From the NCBI GenBank assembly GCA_022316685.1, contig JAKJHU010000159.1:558001-622000 (forward strand): 64,000 nucleotides of DNA, written 5' to 3'. Source of the stretch: Progne subis subis (taxonomy: Eukaryota > Chordata > Aves > Passeriformes > Hirundinidae). A program made the position numbers and the translations under genes. The notes beneath the pieces are model-generated. The model searched no databases. It saw nothing but the letters and a program-made list of their open reading frames with translations, and had not been told where the DNA came from. Shown here piece after piece: positions 50,764 through 62,606 of the stretch; within the stretch, counting starts at the first letter, position 1, and each line of letters begins with the position of its first letter.

Positions 50764-52814
50764 ATACAGCAAACACATCACATGTTGTATTTCCTTCTCT
50801 TTCCATTTTCCACTCTTTATTAAGTGCTACTCTTATAAATATATCGACACACATCCATCTGTTCTGTAATCCCAGTACATCCTGACAGAGAGGCAAGAGA
50901 TGAAATACCACTGGGTAACACATTGTGAAGATTCTCTCATCATCTCCTCTCTGCTCACACATCACTTTTGTTATGGCTACGTGCAAAAGTCCAAACTTTT
51001 TCTTCTTGCCTGGCTAAAACTGTATTTCTTCCTCTCCTCATGGAAATGCTTAGAGCATGTATATTTTTGCAATCAGTGTTTCATCAGGGATACCTGAACA
51101 GCCTTGGCTCTATCCCTTTGCAAGACAGTGAGGTTTCAGGAATGTATCACAAATCTTTTTTAGACCTAGGCAATTTCTCATGTCTCAGGTGTAACCTTAT
51201 GACTAAACTGTGTGTAGTGAAGTGTTTTTAACTAAATTGGAGAGGTTTGCACTGTGTGCTAGAGATAATTTTCCTTTTCTCACTTACATTCCCAGAGCCT
51301 TATCCAAAGACTGTTAGTGTCAGAGAGTCTTGCCCTAAACCCTTTCCTTCATGCACTATTCCTTCAGCGAGCTTGCATGAATGCAGTAATGAAAGCTTGG
51401 ATTCAGCAAATCCCTTCTGAGTGTCTTAAAAGCTTTGCTGAATAGGGATGGACTTTCGAACCTACTAAAAGTGAAGTATTTCCTCTGCAGAAGGAGAAAA
51501 TAGTGCTGAGACACACATAATTTGCTAACAATCTGAATTTTAGGAAGATACATCTGCATATTTATATCCAGAGAAACTGAGCTGAGTTAAAGTCTCGTGT
51601 ATGAACTGTCAATGTTCATTGACAAGGCAGAGAGCTTGGAAAGAGAGAGATCTCCAGTGCTGGTGGTGAAATATTGTTCAGCTTCTGCAAATCCTCCTGC
51701 TTAAGTGTTAATATTTCTTTGGTGAAAAGAATGTGTTACTTTCCTCCCCCATTCACTGCACTTTTGCCTAAGTTTTTGCCACCAGATGATGACTGTCCCA
51801 ACAGAGGTAATGCCTTGCCCCTGTTTCTGTTAGCACAGACACTACAAGCATCAAATGCCTCATCCACACAGCAATTTTTGTGTCGGTGGTTTGCTGCCCC
51901 AAAGGGGAGTTACCCCTCTCACCTATCACTTAGGTTAGAGCAGTTCACTCTCAAGCTCTGTGATGCTAATTAATAACAATCGACATCAATAGCCCATCAA
52001 TCAGCTGAGATCCTCTAGCAGTGTTTAAAAGAGCTGTCCCTGCAGATTTGGCTTCTTACCTTCCTGAGTTGAATGCTGTGCTTTCTTTTTTTAATTATTT
52101 TGGGAAGGGTAATCAGAATTTTTCCCCAGTCAAGATGGGGGGAATAAGAGCAGATGAGTCTTAAGTCATGGAAATACAAAAGTTCCTGTTGGCAAAACCC
52201 TGAAGTATCTCAAGAACCTGCTAGAGAGTGACTCAGCCCTCCCTCATCAGAGTTCAGCAGAGAGAGAAGTGAACCAAGGATATTGAAAAGACCCCACAGA
52301 GGTAACAAGGGAAGAGATGACTGAGAAGGACAATGAAATCCACAGTTCACAGCAAGACCAGTTCCCATTCCCTCCTATTTACCAAAAGGTGCCTGGTCCT
52401 TTATAAATTATCCTTGACAGGAATATTCTCCCACATCCTCACAGAAATTAGACTGGAAATCACATTCTTAACATTGTTAACGATGAATGTCAATTTTAGA
52501 GGCTGATGACAAAGACAGTATTAGTTTATGCCCTCTGCACTATGCAGGCTCATTTAATTCAGGTGTTCTTTAGTACTTTTAATTGCTGCTTTATGAAAGA
52601 GGATGTTACAGAACTGTCTATCCCCACCACCCTGTTCACCATTTATCTACCCAGAGTGTCTCCTCTGGTTGTCATTTCCTTCTCTGAAGTCACCTCTCCC
52701 CATCTGTATTGAGGCTCTCAGATGGCTCACTTGAGGCAGAAAGACTATTACGAGTCACCTAGGAACTATGGAGAATTGCAAATTTTAATATTATATATTT
52801 TCCTTCAGTGCAAA
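50764..52814. other. Intronic stretch, nothing recognised
   Basis: No gene, RNA or repeat family recognised. Confidence 0.45.
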
Positions 52815-52937
52815 TTTTTAGCTAGACCCCTGAGCAACCCGGTCTGACCTCAGAGTTCGTCCTGCTGTGAGTGAGAGGCTGGACTTGAGCTCTCCTGTGT
52901 CCTTTTCAAACCTGAATTATCCTGTGGTCTCATGATC
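52815..52937 (+). mobile_element. CR1 LINE tail remnant, degraded
   Basis: ccctgagcaacccggtctga, ggctggacttgag and ttttcaaacctgaattatcc then ctcatgatc fit a decayed CR1 end. Confidence 0.65.
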
Positions 52938-53240
52938 CCTTTATCTCTCCGCCTCCTTTGACTGCACCGCTGAGGGCTACCAAAAGTTCGTGTGTTAATC
53001 TCGCTTCAGTCTAAAGACAAAAATTCTCTACTTCCCTGCCTGTCTGAGCTCCTGAGTCAGCCTCATTCTCCCTCCTCTTCCATTCATTGTCACCAGAGGC
53101 AGGAGTTCATGCTTTGCTCCTCTATTCATATCACAATTATCATTTATTTGGGGAAAAAATTAGGATATTTTACCCATCAGAAAGATGAGTGTCCCTGGAG
53201 AAGGGACACTGTGGTGCCCAGTGGGTCTGTGTGCCATCAG

Positions 53241-53424
53241 TGGGTTTTCCCAGAGAAGCTGTGGCTGCCCCATCCCTGGAAATGTCCAAGACCAGGGCAT
53301 GGACAGGGCTTGAACAGGGCTTGGACCAACCTGGGATAGTGGAAAGTGACCCTGCTCATGGCAGGGGACTGAAATAAGATGATCTTTAAGGTCCTTTCCA
53401 ACCCAAACCATTCTGTGATTTTGA
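53241..53424 (+). mobile_element. CR1 LINE 3'-end fragment
   Basis: cccagagaagctgtggctgc, ccatccctggaaatgtccaa and ttccaacccaaaccattctg. It carries an internal near-duplication, acagggcttgaacagggctt. Confidence 0.95.
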
Positions 53425-53799
53425 TGCAGAGATACAACCAGAGTCATGTTTCAGAAGAATTCTATCTCTCTTGTAGAGTAATAACTAGAATGCAGATGTG
53501 GTTTGCTCATGTTGACATCAAAATCCACTTTTTTTTTTTTGAAAATGTGGACTCTTATTGATATAAAGAAAACAAGTTGAAATATCTTCTAATTTAAGGC
53601 TAATGTATTGCTGTTGAAGGATGAGTGGTTAGAAGAATTTTAGATCAAAGATAAACACGTGTCCAGACAGTTTTTTGTCATTTTACTCTTAACATCTTCT
53701 ATTAAACTGTCAGACTAAAAGGACTCTTCTAGATCACTCAAAGAGGGCCTGTGAATGTCTAAGACTTCCTTCTTTCCAGGTTTTAAACTGTTCCATGGC

Positions 53800-54034
53800 T
53801 TTAAACTGAAAGAGAGCAGGCTTAGATCAGCAATTTAGGAAAAATCCCTTCTCTGTGAGGGCACAAGTTGCCCAGAGGAGCTGTGGATGCTCCATCCCTG
53901 GAAATGTCCAAGGCCAGGGTGGATGGGGCTTGGAGAAACCTGGGATAGTGAAAGGTGCCCCTGCCCATGGCAGAGGGTTGAAACTGGGTGATTTTTAAGG
54001 CCTTTTATAACCAAAACCATTCCATGGTTCTCTG
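53800..54034 (+). mobile_element. CR1 LINE 3'-end fragment
   Basis: aaactgaaagagagcaggct, gttgcccagaggagctgtgg, ccatccctggaaatgtccaa and ctgcccatggcagagggttg. Same type and orientation as the copy 375 bases upstream. Confidence 0.95.
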
Positions 54035-55114
54035 TTGTACCTACAACGACAAACATCTGCTTATTTTTAACTCCGCCTTTGGAGCTGGTAAGTTTTGAAA
54101 CGAATGTTCCTTAGTTTCATCTTTCCTTGTCAGCTCTCCCACGAGGGATAAAAGCTGCCACAGATTTCTCACCGTGCTCCTATTCCCATTTCACAGCTGG
54201 AGAAACTGAGACATTATGGATTGTTTCTCTGCCGGTGGAGCTCCATAGAAATGCAAATGCCTTGCTTAAGACCTGGGAAAGAGTCAGGATCAGTGCCAGG
54301 ATTTAAACACTGCTTGTTCTGCACTTCCGTACCCAATTCTCTTCAGTCTGTGCTGGGATGAGAGATCCAAATACAAGATCTGGCATATTTAGCTTCTAAT
54401 TTTTCTCCCCTTGTTTGAATTGTGAGGCAGAGGGGGTGTGCTCCTGTTCAGAAAACACGCTGTCATCCTCTCAGCTTGGATGAAGTGTAAGGAAAACACT
54501 GATCTTCCTTTGTAACTGAAGGCAGATTGTCCCCAAGGGGTAGGGGGCTTGCTGGGAGATGAAGTTTCACCCATGAAATCATGACTTTATCAGGAGATGC
54601 TGAACAGCAGCCTGTCTCTCTGAGAGCACAGATAGACCGAGAACTTCTTGCCCTCTGGAAAATCTTCAGATGTGAAGATGAGACAACAGGAGTGAGGGCA
54701 GGGGGGAAAGATCTGCCCCATGCTTCTACACATAAAACACACCTGGGGGGAAGCCTACAGGTGACTGTCAGTTGTGCCAGACAAGATGGTGTTGAGGGAT
54801 TAAAAGATGAGTTTGTGGGTGCTGTGGGCCTGAGACACACGTGCACAAGGGATTCAGTGCTCAGAGCTGGGTGCTGGAGATTTCGATTAGCATGTGCTGA
54901 TTTTCTCAAGAATGTTTTATTGATGGCTGCAAAAGGAGCCTTTGCTCATTTTGCCCCTCTTATGGTTCTTGGCAGACCCTTTGCTCTCCTGGAAGTGGTG
55001 AGAGCCCAAATATCTGTTGGTGTTGAGGAGGAGCAGCTTTAAATCTCATACAGCACTTAGAGCTCTTGCACTATCTTTGAAAAGGCTGCTATCTCCTCAT
55101 GTAGGAAAAAACTT
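54035..55114. other. Intronic stretch with a 153-codon ORF of unknown meaning
   Basis: An open frame from 54581 to 55042 (+) overlaps a 148-codon frame at 54463-54909 (-). It is the longest ORF in the window outside recognised repeats, but no domain, splice context or family is recognised. Confidence 0.4.
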
Positions 55115-55860
55115 GTCTTGGTTTTGAAAGACAGTTGTCTGCCAAGGAAAGCTAGAGCCTCCCTTGGAATGGAGAATGTAAACCCCCTTCCCTCCAAATT
55201 ATTATAATTTTGCTATTAGGGGCTTTCAGGAAAAAATATGGGAATAGGAGTAACAGTTCTTTACTAGAGATATTAAAAGAGAAAGGAAAATACAAATGTA
55301 GTAGTACCAAAAAACAAGCAAGGAAACAAAAATCCTGAAAAATCCTGACAAGAGTCAGGGATACAGCCTGGCACCCTGTTGGTCAGGGTGTTGGAAGCTG
55401 TCCAAATAACTCCTCCTGGAGTAACAGATGTGGTTCTGTGGAGTAGAGATGGTCCTGTAGAAAGTCCAGTGGCGACGAGATGGGTCCGGTCTTCCTCTGG
55501 GAGTCCAGTGGAAAAACAGGATTCCCTTGTGTCCTTCATTCCCAGTTTTTATCTAGCTGGGAACAGCTGGCTCCTCCCCCTCTATGTGGAGCATCTCACA
55601 ATGGGATGATGGAATGTGTCAGGTCATTGGTGGGCCCTGATGGCCCATTATCAGAAGATGTCCCCTGGAGGATGGAGGGGTGGTGACAGAGAGTAAGAAA
55701 CACTGCCCCACCTGGTTTGAATGGCTGGGCCATTAGTCAGAAGGCATCAGAAGGCCCCCCTCCCCTCTGGAGTTACAAGAGAAGGATAAAACCTCTCCCA
55801 AAAAACAGCTTTCAACAGATGAAATAGAATACACATTTTTAGCTTACATAATCCAAGACA
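55115..55860 (-). mobile_element. Solo LTR of an endogenous retrovirus, copy 2 (746 bp)
   Basis: Starts TGTCTTGG and ends CCAAGACA, a perfect 8-bp terminal inverted repeat, flanked by the 5-bp target-site duplication AAACT (55110-55114 and 55861-55865). It is colinear with 36685-37424. Shared blocks include cagttctttacta, caccctgttggtcagggtgt, gacagatgtggttc and cactgccccacctggttt. Minus-strand TATA-like ATAAAAA at 55546-55552 and AGTAAA at 55260-55265 suggest minus orientation. No viral genes adjoin it. Confidence 0.94.
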
Positions 55861-55971
55861 AAACTCAACTTCATCTGCAAGACCAGCATGTGAAGATGGC
55901 AGCTACTCTCTCTTTGGCTGACCAGTTTTAGGAGTTGGCCACAAATCCAGTAAGTTTGAGGAATTATATTA

Positions 55972-56275
55972 TCTTAGAGTCGTTTAGATTGGAAAAGAAC
56001 TTTCAGATAATGAATTCAAACCATTGATCTGACTGCCAAACTCACCACTACACCATGTCCCCAAATGCCACATTTAAGCATCTTTTAAATCCCCAGAGAT
56101 GACGTCTCCATCACTGTCCTGGGCAACCCTTTTGGGAATTTCTTTTTTCTTAATATACAACCTAAACCTCCCCTGGTGCAACTTGAGGCCATTTCCTCTT
56201 GTCCTGTTGCTTGGGAAAAGAGACCGAACCCCACCTCACTGCAACCTCCTGGGAGGATAGAGGACAACACTCCTT
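55972..56275 (-). mobile_element. CR1 LINE 3' region
   Basis: cttagagtcgtttagattgg, atgacgtctccatcactgtc, ctgggcaacccttttgggaa and ggccatttcctcttgtcctg match reversed CR1. It lies only about 110 bases after the solo LTR. Confidence 0.9.
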
Positions 56276-59200
56276 GTGCTCCTGATCTGTTAATCTGTCA
56301 TCCCAAGCCCTTGAAGTCTCTTGATTGTCCTTTTTATTGCAACTTCATTGCTACCTAGCAGAAAAAAAATCAATAATGGACAGTAATCTGAGGGTTGTAG
56401 CAGGGTAGGAAGTTTTCTCTTCTCATCTTTAGCCCAGATGCCAGGGAGGCAGTGGACTGCCATAAGAAGTGGGTCTGGTCTGCACATTGGGCATTTTTTT
56501 TTCCCTTCAGAATGGAGTCTTTTCAGCTGCTCTGTTGTCTGTATCAGACAGGTGAACCAAAGTGTCTTCAGAAAACTTTAATTTAACAGGGATTGAATTA
56601 ATTTGGTGATTCAGTTTCAGACCAGAAAGTGCCTGTCCACGATCACTGCAGCTGTAGGTTTGCACAAAGTAATCCATGTTCTCTCCCCACTGCCCAAAAC
56701 AGACACAACTACTCCTGGAGAGTCACCCTCCTATGGTTTCCAGGGATTTGTGTCTTTCTCAACAAAATTAAGGTGAGAGCAGAAGTGTCTCTTTATTTTT
56801 GGGTTTTTTTCAGCGTGGGGTAGTGGGAGTGGGAGACCAGTAAAGAGGCAAAGTGAAGAATGTCTTGATCAGCAATGATTCAGCAGAATTTCATATTTAG
56901 TCTTGTTTTGACAGTCTCTATAAAAATCCTGCAAATTGCTGCAAATTTCAGTCCTTCAGCCTGATTTGATTTCTGGGTGCTGTGAGCAGCCTGGACCCAA
57001 AAGTTACTGTAAGCATCAGCCCCTTTATTTGTCATGATGCTTTAAAATAGCCCTTAAAAATTAAATTTCTGGAGTATTTCAGTTGTCACACAAGGTACTT
57101 CTTCCCATCCTCTTTTTCCTTGCTAACTACATCCAAAAAAATGCAAAGTGAGGATGGGAGGGGTGGGCAGAAGGAAATTAAGAGCAAACCCCATGACTCC
57201 TCTGCCTCCCCAATTTCAGCTCTTGGAAATATAAGTCTCAGCACTGGGATGCAAGGACTTTTGAGATTAGGTTCTTCCATCCCGAGTGTTTCTGGAGGAA
57301 ATAAAAGGAAACGCTGCACCATTGCATGTTGGTGCTGATTGCTTAGGAGGGAGTCACCTCCTACTGAAGTCTGACAGGGCTGAGTCGTGTTCCCTCGGTT
57401 GTTTCCCCCTGATGTCCTGTCTGATTTATATCACTGAGAAAGGTTAAGGAAGGTGACTTCAGGTGTTGCCATTAGAAAGTCAAATTGCAAAAATAAAGCA
57501 TTAAAAATAAACGCCGCAGTGGAATTGCTGAGCCAGGGAATAAAGAGCTTTAAATGCAAACAGGGAACTGGCTGTGCGTTTCTCCACCAGTCACCTGTCT
57601 CCCTATCTGAGGATTAAGGACTCTGCGTCTTTCAGTCCTGTCTTCCCATTCAGCTCCAGGTGCTGCTGAATGTCTCAACTTTTTACAGCTCACCTATTAA
57701 AATTTAGAGGAACTTCCTTTTATTTGGATGGCAGGAGGAAGATTATTGCATCTTCTGAGTCACCTCATAGGAGAGATCCAAGGGAGCCTCTCATAAAAGA
57801 GTAGATTTTAAATATAGGTGGACTTACCTAAATAAACTTCAGGAATTGGGTGAGTGGGTAAATTTGCTTATAGGATGGATCTCCAGCTATGGGAAATTAT
57901 TATAGATCCCCTTCTTCCATTATGGGTCCCCTGACTTCCATGCTGTCAATGAACTGGTATCTCCTTTTGAATGACTTTCAAACTCCTCCAACAAAAAGCA
58001 TGAACAGCATTTCTGCCATGCACAGCTTTCCTCTCCCCTGGGTGTTTTTGCAGGAGCATGAGGTATTTTACAGCCACACTCAAGCAGATCCTGCCACATG
58101 AGATCATCTTTCAATGTTTTTCTGTCCTTGTCCTTCCCTCAAGGTACTGTGTCATCCCTTAAATCTCAGGGTGCAGTGGTTCTTCCCTGTTGTCCCAGTC
58201 TTAACCCTGGACCTTTGCTGGGGTTGGAAAGCAGTCAGATGGAATATTTTTTAGGATTCCTTCCTGCTGTGTGTTCCTAGGGCTGAGAAGACCTCATGGG
58301 ATCCCTGTCCTTGCTGCAGGCAGAGGGCATTCCAGAAGGATTTCAGGGCTGGGATCTGTACAACACAGAGAAGGTCTGGAGCGGGCTGAGGGGCAAGATG
58401 AAAATCTCCAATATCACGGTGGCACCATCACCTCCTAAGTGGGGACAGTGCTGTATCAGGAGTTTTTACAGCTCTGATGCCCCCAGGGCACCAGTACAAC
58501 CAGTGCATTCCCACCAAACCCGTGCAGTTTTTATACCATGGGGAAAAGAGTAAAGACTGCACGTCTAGCTCAATCAGAGCTCTCTTTTCTTCTCCATCCC
58601 TCCACTTCTCCTGAAACTGGTGTTGTTTATTTTACAGCACTGTGTGGGAGCAGTGAGGTTTGGGTTAAAGACTGTTATATAAATAACACTTGCTGTTCTT
58701 TTTCTCCCAGTTCCTATGGAATTAGAGCACCTATTGTTGTGTGCCCCAAACAGGCTGCCACAATAGCTTTGGAGGAGCTGTGAGGAACCAGAGCTTTGTT
58801 TCCCAGGTGGATTTTCTCTGTGGGCGTCAGGACATCCTTGCAACATGGTGTGTTGGGTCGAGTGGGTGGCTGAGCAGATGGCTTTGTACTGAAGGCTCTC
58901 TGATGCTTGGTGACCTTCAAATGAAGTGAGGCAGGACCCCCTCCTCTGAGACCCGGGGTCAGGAGTGCCACTGGAGTGCCTCCTGTCTTGGCCACGTTGT
59001 TTCTGCCAGCCACCAAGGTGCTGGCACTCGCTGGCTGTGCTGCATTAGCACAGGGATAAATTAATCCTCTCTTCCCGAGCGAGGCTTGAGCTGGGAAGTG
59101 GTGCCAGACTGCCAACCCTGTGTTATTTAGTGCCTGGTGCATTGTGTGTCCTCATACCTTGTTTGCTGTTCTGGAAGGCACCAGGGCATTAAGCAGTGGT

Positions 59201-60913
59201 TTTCCTTAGGCTGCTCAGGTCTCCGCTGGAGTTGTGTGCCAAGTGTAGAGTCAAGGGAGCTGCAGGAGGAATTTTCATTTCCCTCTCTCACACTTGCATT
59301 CGTCAGTTGTTGCTTAGCACCTTCTGATGTTTGCAGCAGCCCTGTCCAGTCCTGACGAGCCTAACTACAGAAATACAGTCTGGTTCTGCCCTGTGATTGC
59401 CCTCAGGTGTTGTCTTCCACATCTTTTGTGTCCCAAATCCATACTATTCATTATTCCATCCATTCCAGATAATGTCCTCTCACCGCCCTGCACACTGGGC
59501 ATTGCTCTTGATGCAGCCTGGCATTAACATCCAGCTGGCACATCCTACAAAGTCCAGACTCAGCTGCCCAAATTCAGTCTGGTTGGATTTGGGCACCTCT
59601 TAGGGTATTTTGAGACCTGGTAATGTTTATCCAGGTCCTCCCTAGGTTTTGGGGATGCCCTGCTTCTCACCAGGCAGCCAGACTCAGCTGGATGTTCCAT
59701 TTTTCCTGGCAGGTTTTTCCATCTTCCAGTCTCAAGGCTTGCCTGGAGATTTTGGCTCGACCTGTAGCCCCCATGTCCTTGAATAACTGTGCCTCCTTCA
59801 CCCTTGCAGCCTCCAGGTGAGACTGTTCAAGTGGTCCTGGGTTTGCTGATAGTTCCGTATCCAACTCTTGCCCCAAGGGAGTTCACCAAGGTTACAGCCT
59901 TGTGCATCTGAATAGAGCTTTCATGTTAACATGGAATTTGCAGGATTATCATGATAACAGATTGAGATGTGTTTGGTTGTCTTTTTTGGGATTTTTTTTA
60001 TTTCCTCTCTCTCCCAGTGATTCACCTTCCTGAACCACTTATATTTAACAATGTGGCATCCAGCAAAATGCCTGGAGGAAGCTGGCTGTTAACCTTTTGT
60101 CAGGATGAAAACTGACCTAGTCTTAATTTTGGGTAGGTTTTTTGTTTGCTTTTTATTACTTTTTTTCTTTCTCCTGATCTGCTTTTGCATTTGACATTGC
60201 TTTGTACCTCTCTCCATGGTAGTTACCTTCTATAGTCACCTGAGTAGTGACAACATCACAGACCTCTATAATCTGAAAAAAAAAAAAAATAATTAAAGCA
60301 ACTGGTTTGAACTTTCTTTTTCATTTCCACTGATTTATCGACTTGTTTAAAAAATTGTGAGGGCTAAGTGAGCTGTGATTTTCCTTACAAGGACCAGGCT
60401 ATCACAGCCTTGCATGTGCTTTGTTGTTTTGTTCTGTTTTAGCCATTTTACCACGATGTGTAAGGTTTTATTACTCTATTCATCATTCAAACAGCCAAGA
60501 CTTTTTGTAAAGCTCAGTTGTTTGTAATTGACAATCTGCAACAGGGCTTGCTCCTAGACAGGGATTTGATGTTCCTGTTAGCAAGTCTGGGGGCTCTGCA
60601 AGTCATTAAGATTTCTTGTCACCCAGAGCAAGGGACTTCTGTCTGAACTGGAGGTTTCCAGGATGTAGATGTCCCTCCCTAACTTTAAGGTCTTGAAATA
60701 ATCTATGAAAACACACTTTTAGAATACAGTTCATCCACTATGATTTCAGACATCTGTTCTATCATGAGCTAACCCATGATCAGCTTCTTTCTCTTAATGT
60801 AATGTACGGAATCACCTGTTGTTTATCTCAAAACTCAAACATACATCCATAATCAGTGATACCTGTAGGCTGCTTCTTCACCAGACTGTTTGGACAAAAT
60901 ACTATTTTGTGGA
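56276..60913. other. Intronic stretch, nothing recognised
   Basis: About 4.6 kb without a recognised gene or repeat family, apart from A14 at 60276-60289. Overlapping ORFs at 58574-59142 show no domain. Confidence 0.45.
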
Positions 60914-60999
60914 TTTCTCTTTTTCTTTTTTTCTTTTTCTTTTCTTATTTTTCTTTTTCTCTTACTTTTTCTTTTTCTCTTCCTTTTCCTTTTTTTTCT
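60914..60999. repeat. Polypyrimidine (T/C) tract, 86 bases
   Basis: Almost pure T/C, mostly CTTTTT units, with only two A interruptions. It yields phenylalanine-rich false ORFs. Confidence 0.95.
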
Positions 61000-61102
61000 G
61001 GCGGTGATGCATCCCAGCTTCTGTCACCCCAATGTCTTAGAGCATATCCTCCTTTGTGTTTGAGCTGAGAAGATTTTTGTCACCTGATTTTTATTTTTTT
61101 TT

Positions 61103-61104
<2 letters not shown>

Positions 61105-61142
<38 letters not shown>
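61105..61142. repeat. Poly-T run, 38 bases
   Basis: Longest homopolymer in the window, preceded by further T-rich sequence from 61088 and ending ten bases before a minus-strand CR1 tail. Confidence 0.95.
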
Positions 61143-61145
<3 letters not shown>

Positions 61146-61151
61146 TTGAAT

Positions 61152-61330
61152 CTATAGAATCATAAAAATCAGAGTAGCAGAAAGTTTGGGTTGAAAGGGA
61201 CATTAAAGATAATTTAATTCCAACCCTCCCTGCCCCACAGAAGAATGCCACCCACTAGATCAGGTTACTCAGAGTCCTGTCCAGCCTGACCTTGAACAGT
61301 CCCAGGGATAGGGCACCCCTGGAAGCATTC
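61152..61330 (-). mobile_element. CR1 LINE 3'-end fragment
   Basis: tctatagaatcataaaaatc, gggttgaaagggacattaaa, tccaaccctccctgccccac and cctgaccttgaacagtccca. Tail to the left. Confidence 0.92.
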
Positions 61331-61391
61331 AAGGAAATAACAAGTATTTGTTCTTCATAGACTATTCTTGACCTACTTGTTACTGCTTCCT

Positions 61392-61458
61392 CTTCAGAGT
61401 ATGGCATAACCAGATGGTTTCTAGGGTGACTTCTAACCCAAACCTTTCTATGATTCAA
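61392..61458 (+). mobile_element. CR1 LINE tail remnant
   Basis: ccagatggtttctagggtga, cttctaacccaaacctttct and atgattcaa. It lies 60 bases from the preceding fragment in the opposite orientation, so the two 3' tails point away from each other. Confidence 0.75.
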
Positions 61459-61956
61459 TTATCTTGATAATCACAGACTGATGATGCCGTGAGTAAATGC
61501 ATTTGTAAGCCATCAGTCTGGATAATGAAATCAAAGAAAAAGCAATGTCCTGATTTTGATGGGTATTTTTAATTGAATAGATGAAAACCTTCCATTTAAG
61601 CATGCCAGGGTTATCTAAGTAATATTCTGGCACATTGCCCTTTTTCACCAATGTGATTGTACATTCCAGCAACAAAAAGGAGAAAAAAATCGATTCCATT
61701 GGAAAAAGATCCTAGTAATTTAAACTCATGTTAATTGCAGATCAGAAGAAGAAAATTGTTTCTACTATTTTGTAAAACTAAGTGACAATGTGAGTAAGAG
61801 AATGGTTGGCCCATGCCAGGATGAAATTTTTCTTATGGTCTTGGAGAATGATGCAAGACCCGCTTTGATATGACCTTGCAAACCAGTGACAGTATCTCAA
61901 ACCAGGCCAACATTTCTGGTGCTGGCAAAACATTATTCTAGAGGAGAAGCAATGTG

Positions 61957-62202
61957 AAAAAGGTCTCCGGCAACTTGGTCTGTCCAACCTGGAGAAGAAG
62001 AGACTGAGGACAGACCTCAGTGCAGTTACAATTTCCTCATGAGGGGAAGAGGAGGGGCAGGCACTGATCTATGGTCTGTGGTGACAGTGACAGGACTCGA
62101 GGGAATGGCCTGAAGTTGTGTCAGGGCAGGTTTAGGTTGGATGTTAACAAAAGTTTCTTCACCCAGAGGGTGGTTGGGCACTGGAACAGGCTCCTGTGAA
62201 GT
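61957..62202 (+). mobile_element. CR1 LINE fragment, broken off before its 3' end
   Basis: tccaacctggagaagaagag, gaggggcaggcactgatcta, ggtttaggttggatgttaac and ggttgggcactggaacaggc are colinear with CR1, but the copy stops at ggctcctgtgaag without the final 160 bases. Confidence 0.95.
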
Positions 62203-62351
62203 TTTCTTGCTGTGTAAAAGTCTCCTTGATGGAACACTAAGCAAACTAAGAATTACCTGTAAGGCACAACCAAACTGAGCCTGAGACCCTAAAAATTTTC
62301 CTTAATTGGTCATGGATAGACCAGTGTGGGAGTCAGTCTCTTTTCTAAAGT

Positions 62352-62606
62352 ACCAAATGAACAAGAGGAAATGGCCTCAAGCTATGCCAGGGGAGGTTTA
62401 GATCAGATCTTAAGAAAAACAAGTCCTTCACATAGGGGTTGTCAAGCACTGGAACAGGGAAGTGGTTGTGTCACTGTTGCTGGAACTGTCAGAAAATGTG
62501 TTGATGTGGCACTTGTGGACACGGTTTAGCATTGGCCTTGGCAGCGCTGAGTTAATGGTTGGACTCAATGGTCTTAAAGGCCTTTTCCATCCTAAATGAT
62601 TACGTG
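62352..62606 (+). mobile_element. CR1 LINE 3' region, different subfamily
   Basis: agaggaaatggcctcaagct, ggggaggtttagatcagatc, gttgtcaagcactggaacag, then ttaatggttggactcaatgg. Its tail is of the gttggactcaatggtcttaa type, unlike the copy just upstream. Confidence 0.93.

Noticed and set aside
50322..50885. 187-codon plus-strand ORF
   Set aside because: Half of it is the antisense strand of a CR1 3' region, which is non-coding.
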